A DNA stretch of 64,000 bases from Paragordius varius (GCA_964247055.1 OZ176053.1:11408001-11472000); one strand, 5' to 3'. Shown: positions 25,080 to 37,498, counted from the first letter of the stretch. Notes: generated by a model not told the origin, from the letters alone. Numbers and translations are program-made.

Positions 25080-26085
25080 GAAATGTGTTTAACTGAACTC
25101 GTATTGCTTCTTAAGTTTCTTGAAAATTAGCTCCAAAACCACGCCATTTTTGTATGGCATCTCTAAACCGGTAGACCCCTACCCATAAACCTACATGGAA
25201 AAAGCGCCGAGTTAAATTCTTTGCCCTTATAGGGCAAATATTTGAAATCATCTTTAATACCATCGTCTCATGGGCTATTCGAAAAAATACATTAAATAAT
25301 CTTTATATGGTGGCGTAATTTTAGGGCTATAGCCTTAAATTGCTTATTTACAAAAGCCCGACCTTAATTTTTATCTAGTTACGGGTAATATTTCAAGCTT
25401 TTAATGAGCTCATAAGACTTTATAAAATTTCTGTAAATTAGCTCCAAAACAATGCAATTTCTATATAGTGGGGCGGTTTTTGGCGGGTAGCTCCCTACCC
25501 AGGGGCAGGTTTTAAAAAAGCGTTGGGCAAAATTTTTGCCTTTATATGTGGAATATCTGGAATTATTATGGATTCCATATGTTCCTATTAGTCTCTTAAG
25601 TTTTCTAAAAAATGGCTCAAAAGGCATGCTGTATCGATATGGTGACGCGGATTTAGCGGGTAGTCCCCTAACCAGTGGCGAAACAAAAAACGCTCGATTA
25701 AAAATTTTGCCTTAATTCGGGCAATACCTGGAATGGTGATTGATTTCATATGCTCTCGTGGAATTTTGGAGAAATCGCCTCAAAACCAAAAAGTCATTCA
25801 ATGCGCATTTTTCAGGGCAAGGGCCTAATTAAGGAGTAATTTAATAAAACCGCTCTACTTGAATTTATGTCTTTGTAATATATTAAGCCCTATTTGAACT
25901 CATGGCCTGATATGTTTTCTTAAAGTTGCCTTTGAAGTTACGTTGTATCGATATGGTGGTGCAGTTGTTGGCGGGTAGCTCCCGACCCAGAGGCTGATAC
26001 AAAAAAGCGATCGATTAAAATTTTTGAAATTTATGCCATAGTTTTATAAAATATCCCAAAAATGCAAATCCATCTGACCAACTTT
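25080..26085. repeat. Composite satellite array, copy 1
   Basis: Degenerate tandem repeats of about 155-170 bp. Each contains variants of ATTTTTGCCTTTAT, a GGGAATACCTGGAAT or ACGGGTAATATTTCAAGC block, TTAGCTCCAAAAC, CGATATGGTGGCGCA, and a TAGCTCCCTACCCAGGGGC block. Two unit types (A: ACCTGGAAT...GATTCCATATG; B: ATATTTCAAGC...GAACTCATATGG) follow in the order A-B-A-A-B-A. The array at 34522-36160 has the same order. Confidence 0.85.
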
Positions 26086-26094
26086 AAAAAATAT

Positions 26095-26530
26095 GGAAGG
26101 AATCTAAACCATGGCAAAATTTTGCACTTATGTAACAAAAACCGATATAAAAAATTTTATTCAAAAATACTTGATATTACTTATTTTAATGTAATAACGT
26201 AACATACGTGCAATGTGCTAAATAAAAAAAACCACTTTTTCTATTTCAATCAATGTTAGATGTAATTTAAATAAAAATTTAGCTTTAATTACCTTTAAAA
26301 TTAAATAAACACGATGTCTTGCAAACATTTTGTAAAATTAAATGGCGTCAAGTAGTTTGACATGGAATTTTTTTAGCGAAATTTTTTTAGATATCGCTTT
26401 TTTATATGATTTTTATTAGGATAAAAGCATAAATTAAATTAGGACCGTTTCCTTCATTAGTTTTTAAAATATTAATTTAAATTAAGTCTGAGTATTTAGA
26501 TATCCCAATTTAAATCCAAGTGTTAAATGG
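26095..26530. repeat. Single-arm copy of the 16708-17951 foldback element
   Basis: Matches one arm from GGAAGGAATC(G/T)AAACCATGG through TCAATG(G/T)TAGATGTAATTT, ATGGCGTC, and TTATTAGGATARAAGCATAAA to AAGTGTTAAAT. The opposite arm is absent. It directly abuts the satellite array. Confidence 0.75.
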
Positions 26531-26745
26531 AGTCAGATAAAGCAGACAATATTTTTTAAATATTTTCGTAAGCAGCCGCGTTTTAGCCGGCTCTAATCCG
26601 TAAAAACCAAACAATCTAGGATTAATTTATTTATGCAAACTAACATCACAATTAATAGTTTATATATGAAATGGATACACACACAAAAATTATTTCTATT
26701 TGTGGTAAATTGAAATAAAAATTATCATACAAATTTTCCTTATTA

Positions 26746-29074
26746 TTATAAAGGTGTTATTACATTTTGTCTATTTGTACAGCTATTATGGTTATTACCA
26801 CCACCATTCATCAAAATTGTTTTCATTTTGTGAAAAAAGTTTGTGTAAAAGTTGACATCATAGTACAAGGGGACAATGGATGCAAATATGAAATATAAGA
26901 AATCAAACGCTATGAGTACATTTATAAAAACACGATATCTAAACTGTAGATTTGATTTCGTGAGAAATCGATAATAATTGCCCAATACCCCGATCGCGAT
27001 ATCAGGTATCAGGCTTGCGCAATAAAATAGGATTAAAACCAAATTTAATTTATAACTCATTTCGTATTTGGTTGGTCGTAAACAGATACGTTTATTTGCA
27101 GCATCGGTCAAACAATTATTATCATGATTATGACCATTAGATTTGGCACCCGATGGAGACGGGGTTGGAGTTGCCGACCCATTTACACGTTTGTTTTTTA
27201 ATATCAGTGTAGATTTTATGCCAAAATACAGAATAATTAGCGTTGGTATAGTTGTCATGAACAGTAAAAAGCTATTGTAGTAAAATATGCGGTTAGTTCC
27301 CCAAGAATAAAAATACCAGACACGGTCCTTGGCCAAGCATTTATGAGTCGTTTGTCCATAAGCAAAATGCAAAAGAGTCAAAAATGTGGTGATTATAATG
27401 AATAATGGTATGAGATTTATTGTGATATTTTTCGTTACTTTGTGATAATATATGGGATAAACCAATGCCACATATCTATATCAATTATGAATATAAGTGA
27501 AAAATTAAACTTCTTGGATGTGGGTTTATCGAAAATTATTGACCCCGCCTTGATAACATAAAACTTGAAATGGTCAAAATTAAGAGTTTTAGTTATATAT
27601 CCATGTATTTTATATCATTCGAAAGGGCGCAAAAGACTGAATCTTTCGAATGGTATTTAGTGTCATTTAAATTATTCTAATGTACAAGATATTTCGCTTG
27701 TTAAATTTTCAACCCATAAAAATGTCAAATCAGAGACAAACAAATTTAATATCATATAATTATTTTAATATAATTATTCGGGTTACATTAGTATAATATT
27801 TAAGAATTTTTTAGTTAGCTTTTTTATATAAATCATTATTATTAAAGTTATTTTACACAGTGGAAACTAAAATTGGATTTTATAATTAAAAGACTTCTAA
27901 AGAAAAATGAGATAGTAATTTTAAAAAAACAAAAAATTAATAATGGGTGTTTTGGATAACCTAAAAACATTAAGTGGTTTAATCAAAATAGTTTTGAGTT
28001 ATAATTTTAGATATTCATAACAATATCTATCAAAGTTTTAAAAATTTATTTATTGACAAAAATGTTCTACAAGTTCTAATCTCCTATATTAACTATCAAT
28101 GTAAAACATAAGTATGCATTATATTACAAATGGGCATTTGTTGTTTGAAAGAAAAATATTTTTAGTTAAATTTTGATAAAGAGGGCCCATAATCATAATA
28201 AAATTAATATAATAATTCTTAAGTAGTAAAAAATTCAAATACTTGAATGGCTGAAAAATATGTTGTCTAGTGTAATCTTTAAATAAGAAAAAATAACTAG
28301 ATACAATATGTGTGAATTTAACAATCTAACATTGGTTAGTTCCCATTATTGTAACTTTATAATTAAAATTAAATAAGGTTTCAATAAATCTATTATCAAA
28401 TAATTGTTAACATGTTTATATTATATCTTTAAGGTTGTTTCTCCAAGATCTCGCGCCACCCCCTAGATTTCTTTAGGCCTCCTTTGGGGAGCGTTGTCCC
28501 CCAATTGGGAGCCACGCTTAAAGCTTTTTAACATGTTCGAGGAAACCAGTCCTATAAAAATTTTTTTGCGCAAAGGTCTAAAATACAAAAACCTGTTTAT
28601 CATGAGAAGGGCAAAACAAAAATGTGTGCTATTATAGATCGTTTTAGCTATCATGTCATTTGCAATGTCGGCTATCAATGATGCATACGTATAGTTTGTA
28701 ATAAAATCATAATAAAATGGATAACTAGTTTGAATTCTGGCCATTATTGTTAAGACATTTACAATGTTAAGTAGAGCTATATAAAACCAGATAACATACG
28801 TCGGCCGTAATAAAAAATGAGGGATATTGAGGCATAGAACAGTTATTAGAGCCGCATTCAAACACAATCCAACAAAGCATACAGAATGTGTAACTATGTA
28901 TACATAGAAGAAAAAGGTTTCATAGTTTACGAAACTTGGACATATCTTTATATTTTTGTTAAGAGCCGATGGATAAAAATATGTTTCATTAATACCGGTT
29001 AAATTTTTTAAAATCAATTGGCTGAAATTGAAGTAAGGGTATTGAAAAGTGGAATTAACCAAAACTTGCATCAT
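26746..29074 (-). CDS. Seven-transmembrane G protein-coupled receptor, serpentine chemoreceptor-like
   Basis: Exons 28593-29074 and 26746-27475 join in phase 2 to give 403 residues. The N-terminus (1-50) carries four N-glycosylation sequons (NST, NFS, NLT, NET). Seven hydrophobic segments fall at about 53-82, 92-113, 140-162, 179-200, 225-248, 297-322 and 340-362. The splice restores MINRYVALVYPIYYHK, a DRY-like motif with Asn in place of Asp, at the end of TM3. A Cys in loop 2 (HKCLAKD) could pair with the TM3-side cysteine. Loop 3 is long and polar (TPTPSPSGAKSNGHNHDNNC). The layout recalls nematode serpentine receptors, but I cannot assign a subfamily or ligand. The single intron carries a 0.75-kb transposon remnant. 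The start is the first of two adjacent ATGs. Confidence 0.88.
27520..28272. mobile_element. Truncated Tc1/mariner-like non-autonomous element, copy 3
   Basis: Same family as 30108-31230, same orientation, more diverged. It starts inside the element (GTTTATCGAAAATTATTGACC) and ends with the intact terminal repeat ...ATGTTGTCTAGTG followed by TA. It lies in the GPCR intron. Confidence 0.75.
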
Positions 29075-29934
29075 TTTGGCATTTTTCTAATGAAAAAACA
29101 TTATTTTGTGTGGCACCTCAATATTGATTAATTATTTGTCACGTAAATAGTTGTACATATCCCTACTATGAAATTAGTTTGGCAATCAACCTTCATTTTA
29201 ATTAAAAATTAATAAATAAAATTTCCATAATTATACCAGAAAATTTATAATTAATATATAGAGATTTAAGGTTAATAAATAAGATATTGCGGTTCATTTA
29301 TACTTTTTGGATATCAAATATCATGGAAGATGGATTTTTATAATAAAAAAATATAAATCGAAAGAACAGAAATTACGGATATAATTTTAACAGGCTATAG
29401 GGCAAAACTCATTCACAATTCATATTAAATTAATTTATGGTAAAATATATAATAAATTTAATTATGCATTATTATTTTTAAATAACTGAAATATTTCAGC
29501 GCATGCACACATAGGAGAATTATATTATCAATCTATTGCTAATTTAGGGAAAAAATTTTAGAGCATTGAAATTTAGCCATGGAACCACGAGGATATACAT
29601 AAAATAAATTGACTCAAAATTATTTAATTACATACACAAAATATTTTATATTTTAACCTATTATTATTGCAAAGATTGCGATTACTTTAACATACCAAAT
29701 TTGAGGCTGCAAAAGTTTTGTTAAATATACCCAAAATACGGACTTTTTCTCAATTGTTTCCAAAAGTATTTTTGGATTCTTAGGGCCCAATTTTCACTCT
29801 AAAAATATTTTATTACAACATTCGGTGCTTCATATTGGCATGTAAGCCCGGAAAAGTTGATTTCAAAATAGAATAATATTTTAGACAATGTTAATCCAGC
29901 ATATTTGCAGGAAAATACACTAGGATATGTTATA
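29075..29934. other. Intergenic, upstream of the GPCR
   Basis: No coding signal and no recognisable promoter motif. Confidence 0.35.
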
Positions 29935-30107
29935 AGTTTAGCGGATTCGCTGTCAAGATACATAGTGTTTACACAAAATATCCTGATGAATCATATATAT
30001 ATTCTGATAGGAAAATAAATAGGAATTATCAGGGTCATTTCACTTTTATTTGCTTCTTTACAATAATTTAAGAAAGTTATTTACACATTTGTGGTAAGTG
30101 CTCCATA

Positions 30108-31230
30108 CACTAGACAACAAATTTTAACTTTTTTTAACTGCCATTCTTGTAAATTTAAAATTTATTTCATTCAAGTACATAATTAATATATCTGAAAAGA
30201 AAATTGGTCTAGCATAGAAGAATTTTTTTATATTAGAGTTTATCGATAATTTTTGGCCCCGATTTAACATTAAACTCGAAATTTCGAAAATTAAAAATTT
30301 TAGATATGAAGCCATGTATTTTATATCATTTGAAAGAGCGCAAAAAACTGCATCTTTTAAATGATAGTAAGTCATTTAAATCAATCGGATATAAAAGTTA
30401 TTTGGATTTAAATGGTCAAAATTTTCAATCCTTAAATAAGTCAAGAATTTTCACAGACAAATTAATTTAAAAATCATATAAATTATTTTAATATAATTAT
30501 TAGGGTTATATTAATATTTAATTTTAAAAAAAATGTTTGAAAAAGCTTTTGGTTTGCTTATTTAATAAAATTATTATTATCATAAATATTTTACCTAGTG
30601 GATACTAAAATGCATAGTTATAACTGTAAATTTATTACATAATGGCTATAAAAGATCAAAAATACCTTAAACTTTGTTTTTATCTTTAAAATTTCGAAAT
30701 TATCAGCCTTATAAAGAAAATAAATTAATATTGATGAGATGGTAATTTTTAAAAAACAAAAAACTTAAAAATGGTTGTTTTGAGTGACTAAAAGCAATAA
30801 AAAATGTTTTAATCAAAAAAACTTTCTTGTGTTATCTTTTTTGGACATTCATCACCATCTAAACAAAGTTTGAGCTATTTTCATCCATTTGTTTTAAAAA
30901 TATAATAATTAAAAAAAATGCTCTCGCTTCGCGCGTTTGTCGCTCTTTGTGTCCAATATTAACTGTCGATGTAATACATATTAGTATGCATTTTATAGAG
31001 TTTTTATTACTCTTTCGAATGATATATTACAAATGGGCATTACTTGTATATTTTGAAAGAAAAATATTTTTTAGTAAAATTTTGATAAAGAGGGCGCATA
31101 ATCAAAAAAATCAAATTATACAAAATTCTTCCAACGAGTTATAATTTTTTTTTCAGATTTACTGTTAAAATGATACTAAATGTCAGAAAATTCAAAAAAC
31201 TCGAGTGGCAGAAAAATTTGTTGTCCAGTG
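30108..31230 (+). mobile_element. Non-autonomous Tc1/mariner-like element, copy 2, nested
   Basis: About 1,123 bp with inverted ends CACTAGACAACAAATTTT and AAAATTTGTTGTCCAGTG. It is inserted into an older dispersed repeat. The left flank GCTCCATA recurs uninterrupted at about 7790, which acts as a related empty site and implies a TA target duplication. It is nearly identical to 14447-15562 in the opposite orientation. Confidence 0.87.
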
Positions 31231-31429
31231 ATATAAGAAAATGAAATTTGCAAACATTAATAAATTTTTTTTGGTGAAAGCTAAATACTTCATTCCAAGA
31301 AATGTGGGCTCAGAAGGTTGAATCCGTTTAAACTGGGCAAGATCTTTCAAATAAAGGCTTAAGGGTCGAGATTGCGCGATAAGAACAATTAATACACGAT
31401 AGTATCAAAAAATATATTTCATAAAAGCG

Positions 31430-32110
31430 CATCATATTCTGTTAAAAAAATTAATTTTATCAAAATTTTATTTAAGCTTACTTTATGGTTGTTTGAAGCG
31501 TGATCGATATAAACACTTTTTTTAATAAGAATGTTAAACATTTGCATCTGTTCAAATAAAGGTTAGTTCATTTTTTATAATTAAAATTTATAATCATCCT
31601 AATTTTGAAAACGAACGAGAATTTTAATCGAAATTCAGGCGTGTTGAAAATGTTTATCATCATCGAATTATGTAAAAAGAGCATTTTATACCGTTTCATC
31701 TTGCCACAAAATAGTATGAAGCACGATTCAACGCAATTTCTCTAAAAATGACATTTTCAACAAATTATGATATTTATTTAGTTTTTTGATTGGCAAATAT
31801 TATAAATTTTTATCGCGAAATCTTAGCCTTTAGGGTTAATTTTAAAACAACTAGAACATTTTAGAGGGGCTAATAATTTAGGACTTTCGGAATTTTAAAT
31901 TTTTTTTCGAAAATATTTATTTGTTTGAAATATTTTAATGATATTTTTTGAAGAAGCATTTAGCTTTTGCCAAAAATTTTTTATTTAACAAAATGAGCGC
32001 AAAAGTGAATAACATTCTTAAATTACTCGTAAAGGCCAAAAAACAATATGATAATCCTCTATCAGAATATATAATATTCCATCAGTATACTTTTTAATTT
32101 TATATGTTAC
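31430..32110. repeat. Old dispersed repeat (partner at 59460-60115)
   Basis: Collinear with 59460-60115 through CATCATCGAATTA, AATAGTATG, ATTTTATCGCG(A/T)AATCT, TTTTGGTGATATTTGTTGAA-like, AAAAGTG(A/T)AT, and ATGATAATC...CCATCAG blocks. Identity is patchy. Its left part probably continues across the nested element to about 29935. Confidence 0.6.
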
Positions 32111-33191
32111 TTGGAGAATGAGAGTTGTTTAAAAAATATTAGTAGAAAAAATGGCAAAAATGCTAAGGTTTTAATCGATTATATATATATATATATATAT
32201 AATCATTAGATTACTGAAAATATCTGACAAACATTTTTATCTGTATATTGCTTAATACTTAAACCCAAAGGTGTGCAACAAATCGATTATCGAAAACCCT
32301 TATTGAAAAGTATAGGACTGGTTACTAAATACCCATAAAAAATGTACTTTCATTAAACCTAACAATACAAAAGAAATGTTCACATATTCTTTTTGAGGTT
32401 TAAATTTATTAAGATATAAGATGCTATGTTGGGCCATTAATATGGTAAAATATATTCTTAATATGCTTTATTTATCAATTTATTCCCTCTTGTGATAGTT
32501 TGTCCAAGTTTAAGTAGCTTAAAATATATTTAGAGATTGAAGTAAATTCACAAATATGCACTTAATTACCATAACTTTCTCGCGGTAATTCTTTTCTTCG
32601 GATAAATAAATTGCTAATACAGCAGGCATAATGTATATTTTGGTTAAAAAAGATGAAAAATTAACTAAAGGTTTTAAATTATGATTTAGCATGAAATTTT
32701 TGTATCTATTGATTTTGATTTCACTGTTTCAATCGAGGAACCTATATCTCAATTTAGGAATCTAGAGGCCAAAAAATATAATATAGACTTTTATGTAAAG
32801 AAAAGTGTTTAAAAATAGTTATAAATTGTAATTAAAGTTTTCGTGTGCAGAACATTCCAAATATTTGTTTCAAAAAATTAAAAGGTAAATGAGTGTTAAA
32901 CTTAAGCTAATAATAATAATTTAATAACACACAATATGAAGATTATTATTACTATTAGCCTACTTTTGCAATTGGATAATACTTCCTATCACCAAAATTT
33001 TTAGAGGACAGTGTTTAGGTATCATAGTGAGAGACGCGTTTTGTTCTTGTTGTGCATTGTCATAATTTTTAGGACCAATTGTAATTGGTGAAAGAGAAAA
33101 CAGAGATTATAAAGGCCCTGAGAGGGCTACCGAATGTACTGAGATCAAGCCAATTATCTCTCTTTTTAACCCATTAGCCAAGATAGGGTAT
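32111..33191. other. Gene-free stretch with a coding-like patch
   Basis: Mostly AT-rich with an (AT)n run at about 32180-32202. The plus strand at 33072-33191 is open for about 39 codons with well-mixed codons (ERENRDYKGPERATECTEIK). It runs straight into the MITE at 33192. I do not recognise it. It may be an exon or remnant of a gene cut by the MITE. Confidence 0.3.
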
Positions 33192-33812
33192 ATACCATTT
33201 GCACTTCAAGAGTGTCCTTGAACACTTCAAGTTGGTCCTTGAACATTTCAAGTTTTTCCTTAAACACTTCAAGTTGGTCATTTGACTTTTTTTGTTTTGT
33301 TTTGTTTTTAACTTTTATCAATCAAATCGTAAATAATTCATCTATTTTATTGTTTTAAACTTATTTTCTATTATCTAACATAAATTTTGAATCAATATCA
33401 ACTTTTCATTGATAAACTGTATATCTTCATTAATTTCTTAAATTTTTTTGGATATTTATAAGATTTTAACACGAAATGAAAAAATATATAAGTTTTCTGG
33501 GTTATTAATTATAATTTTGATTAAAAACATTTAAAAATTGTTCAATTAAAAATAATAGTTTGAAACAAAAAAGTGGTTTTTTAATAAACATTTTTATTTT
33601 TAAATGAAAAAATATATAATAAATAAAGAAAATTAGGTTTTTAAATAATAAAATAAAAAAATAAATGCAAAAATTATGGTTAAATCAAAATTTATAAATT
33701 TTAAGGACCAACTTGGTGTTCAAGGACCGACTCGAAGTGTTCAAGGATCAACTTGAAATGTTCAAGGACCAACTTGAAGTGTTCAAGGACACTGTTGAAG
33801 TGCAAATGGTAT
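33192..33812. mobile_element. MITE with 21-bp subterminal tandem repeats
   Basis: Ends ATACCATTTGCACTTCAAG and its inverse ...GAAGTGCAAATGGTAT. Inside each end are about four tandem 21-bp units, CACTTCAAGTTGGTCCTTGAA on the left and their inverse on the right. The middle is AT-rich. A shorter relative lies at 57776-58226. Its termini match those of the 10397 and 54266 elements. Confidence 0.85.
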
Positions 33813-34138
33813 ATTTCACTAGAAAATTGAACCCTAATCACGGAACGCCATCTTTATACTTAATAACAACATTATAGAGATAATGTTATTATTATTCCCT
33901 ATTGCAATTAGAAATCATCCGCCAAAAAATTATTAATATTATTAATAATATTTAAGAATGACTGTGTATCGATTGCTTATTAATTCTTTTTTTAACAGTC
34001 CATGATTTGGGGTAGCTATGTATGGATGCGAAATTCGAATATATACAAAATAAAATAATACGCCGATTGAAAAATATGCTTTTTTTAACCAGGCGATTTT
34101 CGAAGATTTTTATTGAAAAATGTAAATTGTAAAATACG

Positions 34139-34290
34139 GTATGCATTTTAATGGTTGCTTATTTAACACTATAGTTCGGCAATTTGCAACACAGTAGTGT
34201 ATGGAAAAAGAAAGGTAAAAATTGATTATTTGACATTTTGTTGTTTTTTCCATATACTACTGTGTTTTTTTTATTTTTTTAGATTGCTAA
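34139..34290. mobile_element. Palindromic MITE, copy 1 (degraded)
   Basis: Left arm GTATGCATTTTAATGGTTGC...AACACAGTAGTGTATGG, inner inverse CCATATACTACTGTG. It matches 63211-63363, which keeps both outer ends. The outer right end is missing here. Confidence 0.65.
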
Positions 34291-34435
34291 TAAAAAGTCA
34301 ATGTTTATTATGGTTAAAAAAGTAAATTTACTTGAAAAACCAGAATACATTATAGCATTAAAAACTTTATTATTGATTTTGAATTAGGACTATGTTTCGA
34401 TCGTTTAAGAGCTGCCCCAATTTTAGATTCTACAA

Positions 34436-34521
34436 CAGGGGTGCCCAACACAAATGGCTTGAAGAGCTGCATTTTCGACCTCAAAAATCTGAAAAGCCAC
34501 ATTTGAATTAATATATATCAA
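34436..34521. mobile_element. hAT-like MITE left end, truncated
   Basis: Starts CAGGGGTGCCCAACACAAAT and stops where the satellite array begins (ACGCCATTTTTGTATGGC). The array appears to have been placed into, or joined to, this MITE. Confidence 0.6.
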
Positions 34522-36160
34522 GACTACGCCATTTTTGTATGGCGTCTCAGTTTTAAACCAGTAGACCCCTACCCATAGACGTATATGGAAAAAGCGCTGA
34601 GTAATCTTTGCCTTTATAGGGCAAATATTTGGAATCATCTTTAATACCATCATACCATGGGTTATTCGTAAAAATACCTCAACACTAACTAATCGTTATT
34701 TGATGGCGTATTTTCAGGGCATAAGGCCCCTTAGCAGCTAATAAAAACCACTTACCTGAATTTTTTCTAGTCACAGGCATTATTTCAAGCTTATGAGCTC
34801 ATATGGCTTCATAAATTTTCTGTAAATTAGCTCCAAAACAATACAATTTCTATATAGTGGGGCGGTTTTTGGTGGGTATGCTCCTTACCTGGGGACAGGT
34901 ATAAAAAAAGCGTTGGTCAAATTTTTGCCTTTATATGGGGAATATTATTATGGATTCCATATGTTCCTATCAGCCTTATAGGTTTTCTGAAATTTGCTAA
35001 AAAGGCATACTGTATCGATATGGTGACGCTTTATGCGGGTAGCCCACTAATCAGGGGCAAAAGAAAACGGGATTATAATTTTTGCCTTAATTCGGGTAAT
35101 ACCAGGAATATGATTGATTCAATATGCTCTGATTTTGGAAAAATTGCCTCAAAACCAGGTGGCGCATTTTTCAGGGCAGGGACTCATTTAAGGGGTATTA
35201 ATAAAACCGCTTTGCTCTAATTTTTGCCTTCTTACGGGTAATATTTCAAGCCATTATTGAACTCATATGGCCTGATAATTCTAAAATTTGTTTCCAAAGT
35301 CACGTTGTATCGATATGGTGGCGCAGTTGTTGGCGAGCTCCATGCCCAGAGGCCGATACAAAAAAGCGCTTGATTAAAATTTTTGCCTTTTTACCGAGAA
35401 TACCTGTAATTATGATTGATTCCATATGATCTCAATGGTTTTTGGAAACATTCCTCAAAATTAATAAATCATTCTGTGGTGGCGCATTTTTCAGTGTGTG
35501 AAGCGACTAATTAACGGCTAATTTTAAAAAACTGCACTATTTGAATTTTAGCATTGTAACGGGTAATATTTTAAGCACCTGTTGAACTCTTATGGCCCGA
35601 TAGGTTTTCTGAAATTTAGTTCCAAAGGCACGCTATTTCGATATAACGGGGCAGTTTTTAGTGGGTATCTTCTTACCCAGCAGCCAATATAAAAAACGCA
35701 CGACTAAAATTTTTGCCTTTCAACAGGGAATACCTGGAATCATCATTATATTTTTATGGTCTCATACTTTGGGCGAAAAATAGATTCAATTATTTTTGTG
35801 GACTTTTTTTTGAAAAAAATCATATTTTACGGGGGGAGTGGGTAAAAAGAGGGCCTAAATTAAAAAAGCGAGCCGACCATGTTCGGCGTAATCGAAAAAA
35901 GTAAAAAAAATCATAATGAAATTGAATGGTCCAACACGTTTTCTAGAAAATTTCTCAAAGACAGGATTTTTGTGGACTTGTTTTCAAAAAAACCAGTTTT
36001 TCACACGGGATGGGCCCGAACTGGGGCTCTAATTTAAAAAAGGGCCAAGCTATTGTTGGTGCATTCTTTAATGATTATATTTTTTCGATGTTTGGATTTG
36101 AATGGGTCTACCGGTTTTCCGGAAACAGATCACAAAGCCAGCATTTTCCATTTTTATAAA
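34522..36160. repeat. Composite satellite array, copy 2
   Basis: Same family and same unit order as 25080-26085, extended by further units. TTTGCC-anchored units recur near 34609, 34765, 34925, 35078, 35220, 35378, 35550 and 35709, spaced about 142-172 bp. The first two units align with the first two of copy 1, sharing CCGGTAGACCCCTACCCATA or a close variant and ATCTTTAATACCATC. From about 35797 a different unit with TTTTTGTGGACTT recurs after about 170 bp. Short open frames here are by-products. Confidence 0.85.
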
Positions 36161-36469
36161 TATATGGATTCACGAAACGCACTCATCGTTAGTGTACAAT
36201 TAAGGCACATGGGTTTATTATTGGAATTTTGGGTACCATACTGCATTAATGTATCGATATTAATTAGGAAATAAAGTTCCGCAAAAAATATCTCAAAAAT
36301 CGCTATAACTCCCCACGATATTTAGAAAATTAAATTATTATTTACAGAGTTTACCAATTGCAAATATTTTCGAATATGTATAATGTTTTCAGAAATATGG
36401 CTTTTTCATAACCGAATAAAAAATAAGCTTTTTTTTACTTACATAGGAAAACAATGTTTGATGTTATAA

Positions 36470-36987
36470 CTAGGGTTGTGCATTTGACCGCTTTTTCAAA
36501 AAAGTTCCGGTCAGACCCAGTCAGACCATGGTCATGACCACTTTTTACCTAAGTAAATACCATTCGTTATTGGGTTGCGAAAATTCGAACGACATTTGCG
36601 TTTCACTGTTAATGTCATCTTTTTCTAAAAGTTTGTATTATACTTTTTAATATTTATTATATCAATATATTCAATCAAATTTAATCAAGAATTTTGTGTT
36701 CAAATAAATTTTGCCACATGTTTGTTTTGCAAAAGGCTTGATTGTTATGTTTTTCGAAATAACTGGATATGGTTAAATGATAATTTTATAAGGATGCATG
36801 TTTAACAATTTTATACTGTTAAATAAACAAATTTAAATATGCAATTTATATTTTTAAAAATATATCAAAAAACAATATAATCTTACTATCTCTCTTCCGA
36901 AAAAAATTGCCAGCAATTTTTCAGAAAAACAGCTGTTATATTAAATGACCATGGTCAAAAAATTAATAGTGGTCAGCACAACCCTAG
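36470..36987. mobile_element. MITE with CTAGGGTTGTGC ends
   Basis: About 518 bp. It begins CTAGGGTTGTGCATTTGACC and ends GTGGTCAGCACAACCCTAG, followed by TAA; TAA also precedes it, so a 3-bp duplication is possible. Both sides contain the ACCATGGTCA block in inverted arrangement. No coding sequence. Confidence 0.75.
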
Positions 36988-37096
36988 TAACAAAAATAAC
37001 TTTCTAAACAGTAGCTTATTGAGGTGTTAATAATGGTGGAAATAATGCGTGATAATAATATAGGTTTTTTTTATAAGCTAAAAACTAAAAAATTAT

Positions 37097-37103
37097 CGTC
37101 CCT

Positions 37104-37149
<46 letters not shown>

Positions 37150-37170
37150 GACCGATTGCGCCACAGAGAC
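37097..37170 (-). tRNA. tRNA-Asn (anticodon GUU)
   Basis: A 74-nt minus-strand sequence folds as a canonical tRNA: acceptor GTCTCTG pairs with CAGGGAC, discriminator G, D-loop with GG, anticodon stem TTCGG/CCGAA with loop CTGTTAA, T-arm GGTGGTTCAAGCCCACC. Anticodon GTT is at 37134-37136. No intron and no encoded CCA. Internal A and B boxes (GGTTCAAGCC) are intact and a T-run follows within 10 nt, as for RNA polymerase III. It lies 330 bp upstream of, and divergent from, Bre1. Confidence 0.98.
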
Positions 37171-37498
37171 CTTGGAAAAAGAAAATATAGTTATGTTTAT
37201 ATACCCAAGCTCAAAGGATTAAGCGCAACAAAATATTGGAATGTGGTATATATAAAACTTATAATTATAACCCTATTCGACCCCAGACGCAACAAGACGG
37301 CTGTCACTAAACCTCCATAGACTGGTGGAGAAAGGGCAACAAGCGACGCCTTTTGTGGACAGAAACAACGTGGATCTGCTACACCCTTTTCTTAATACAC
37401 ATTGATACCCTATTCTTGTGAGAAGACTAAATAATCAATGTTTTAACGATTCCCGTTATATAATTTTTAGAATTGCACATTTTTTTGATCGGTTCGCC

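Noticed and set aside
33192-33812. CRISPR-like spaced repeats
   Set aside because: The 21-bp units are contiguous, inverted at the two ends and part of a MITE in an animal genome.
34423-35904. Several short open frames in the satellite array
   Set aside because: They are chance openings in degenerate repeats and occur at matching places in the 25-kb array.
37024-37320. 98-residue open frame across the tRNA
   Set aside because: Contains the reverse complement of tRNA-Asn; no family similarity beyond that.
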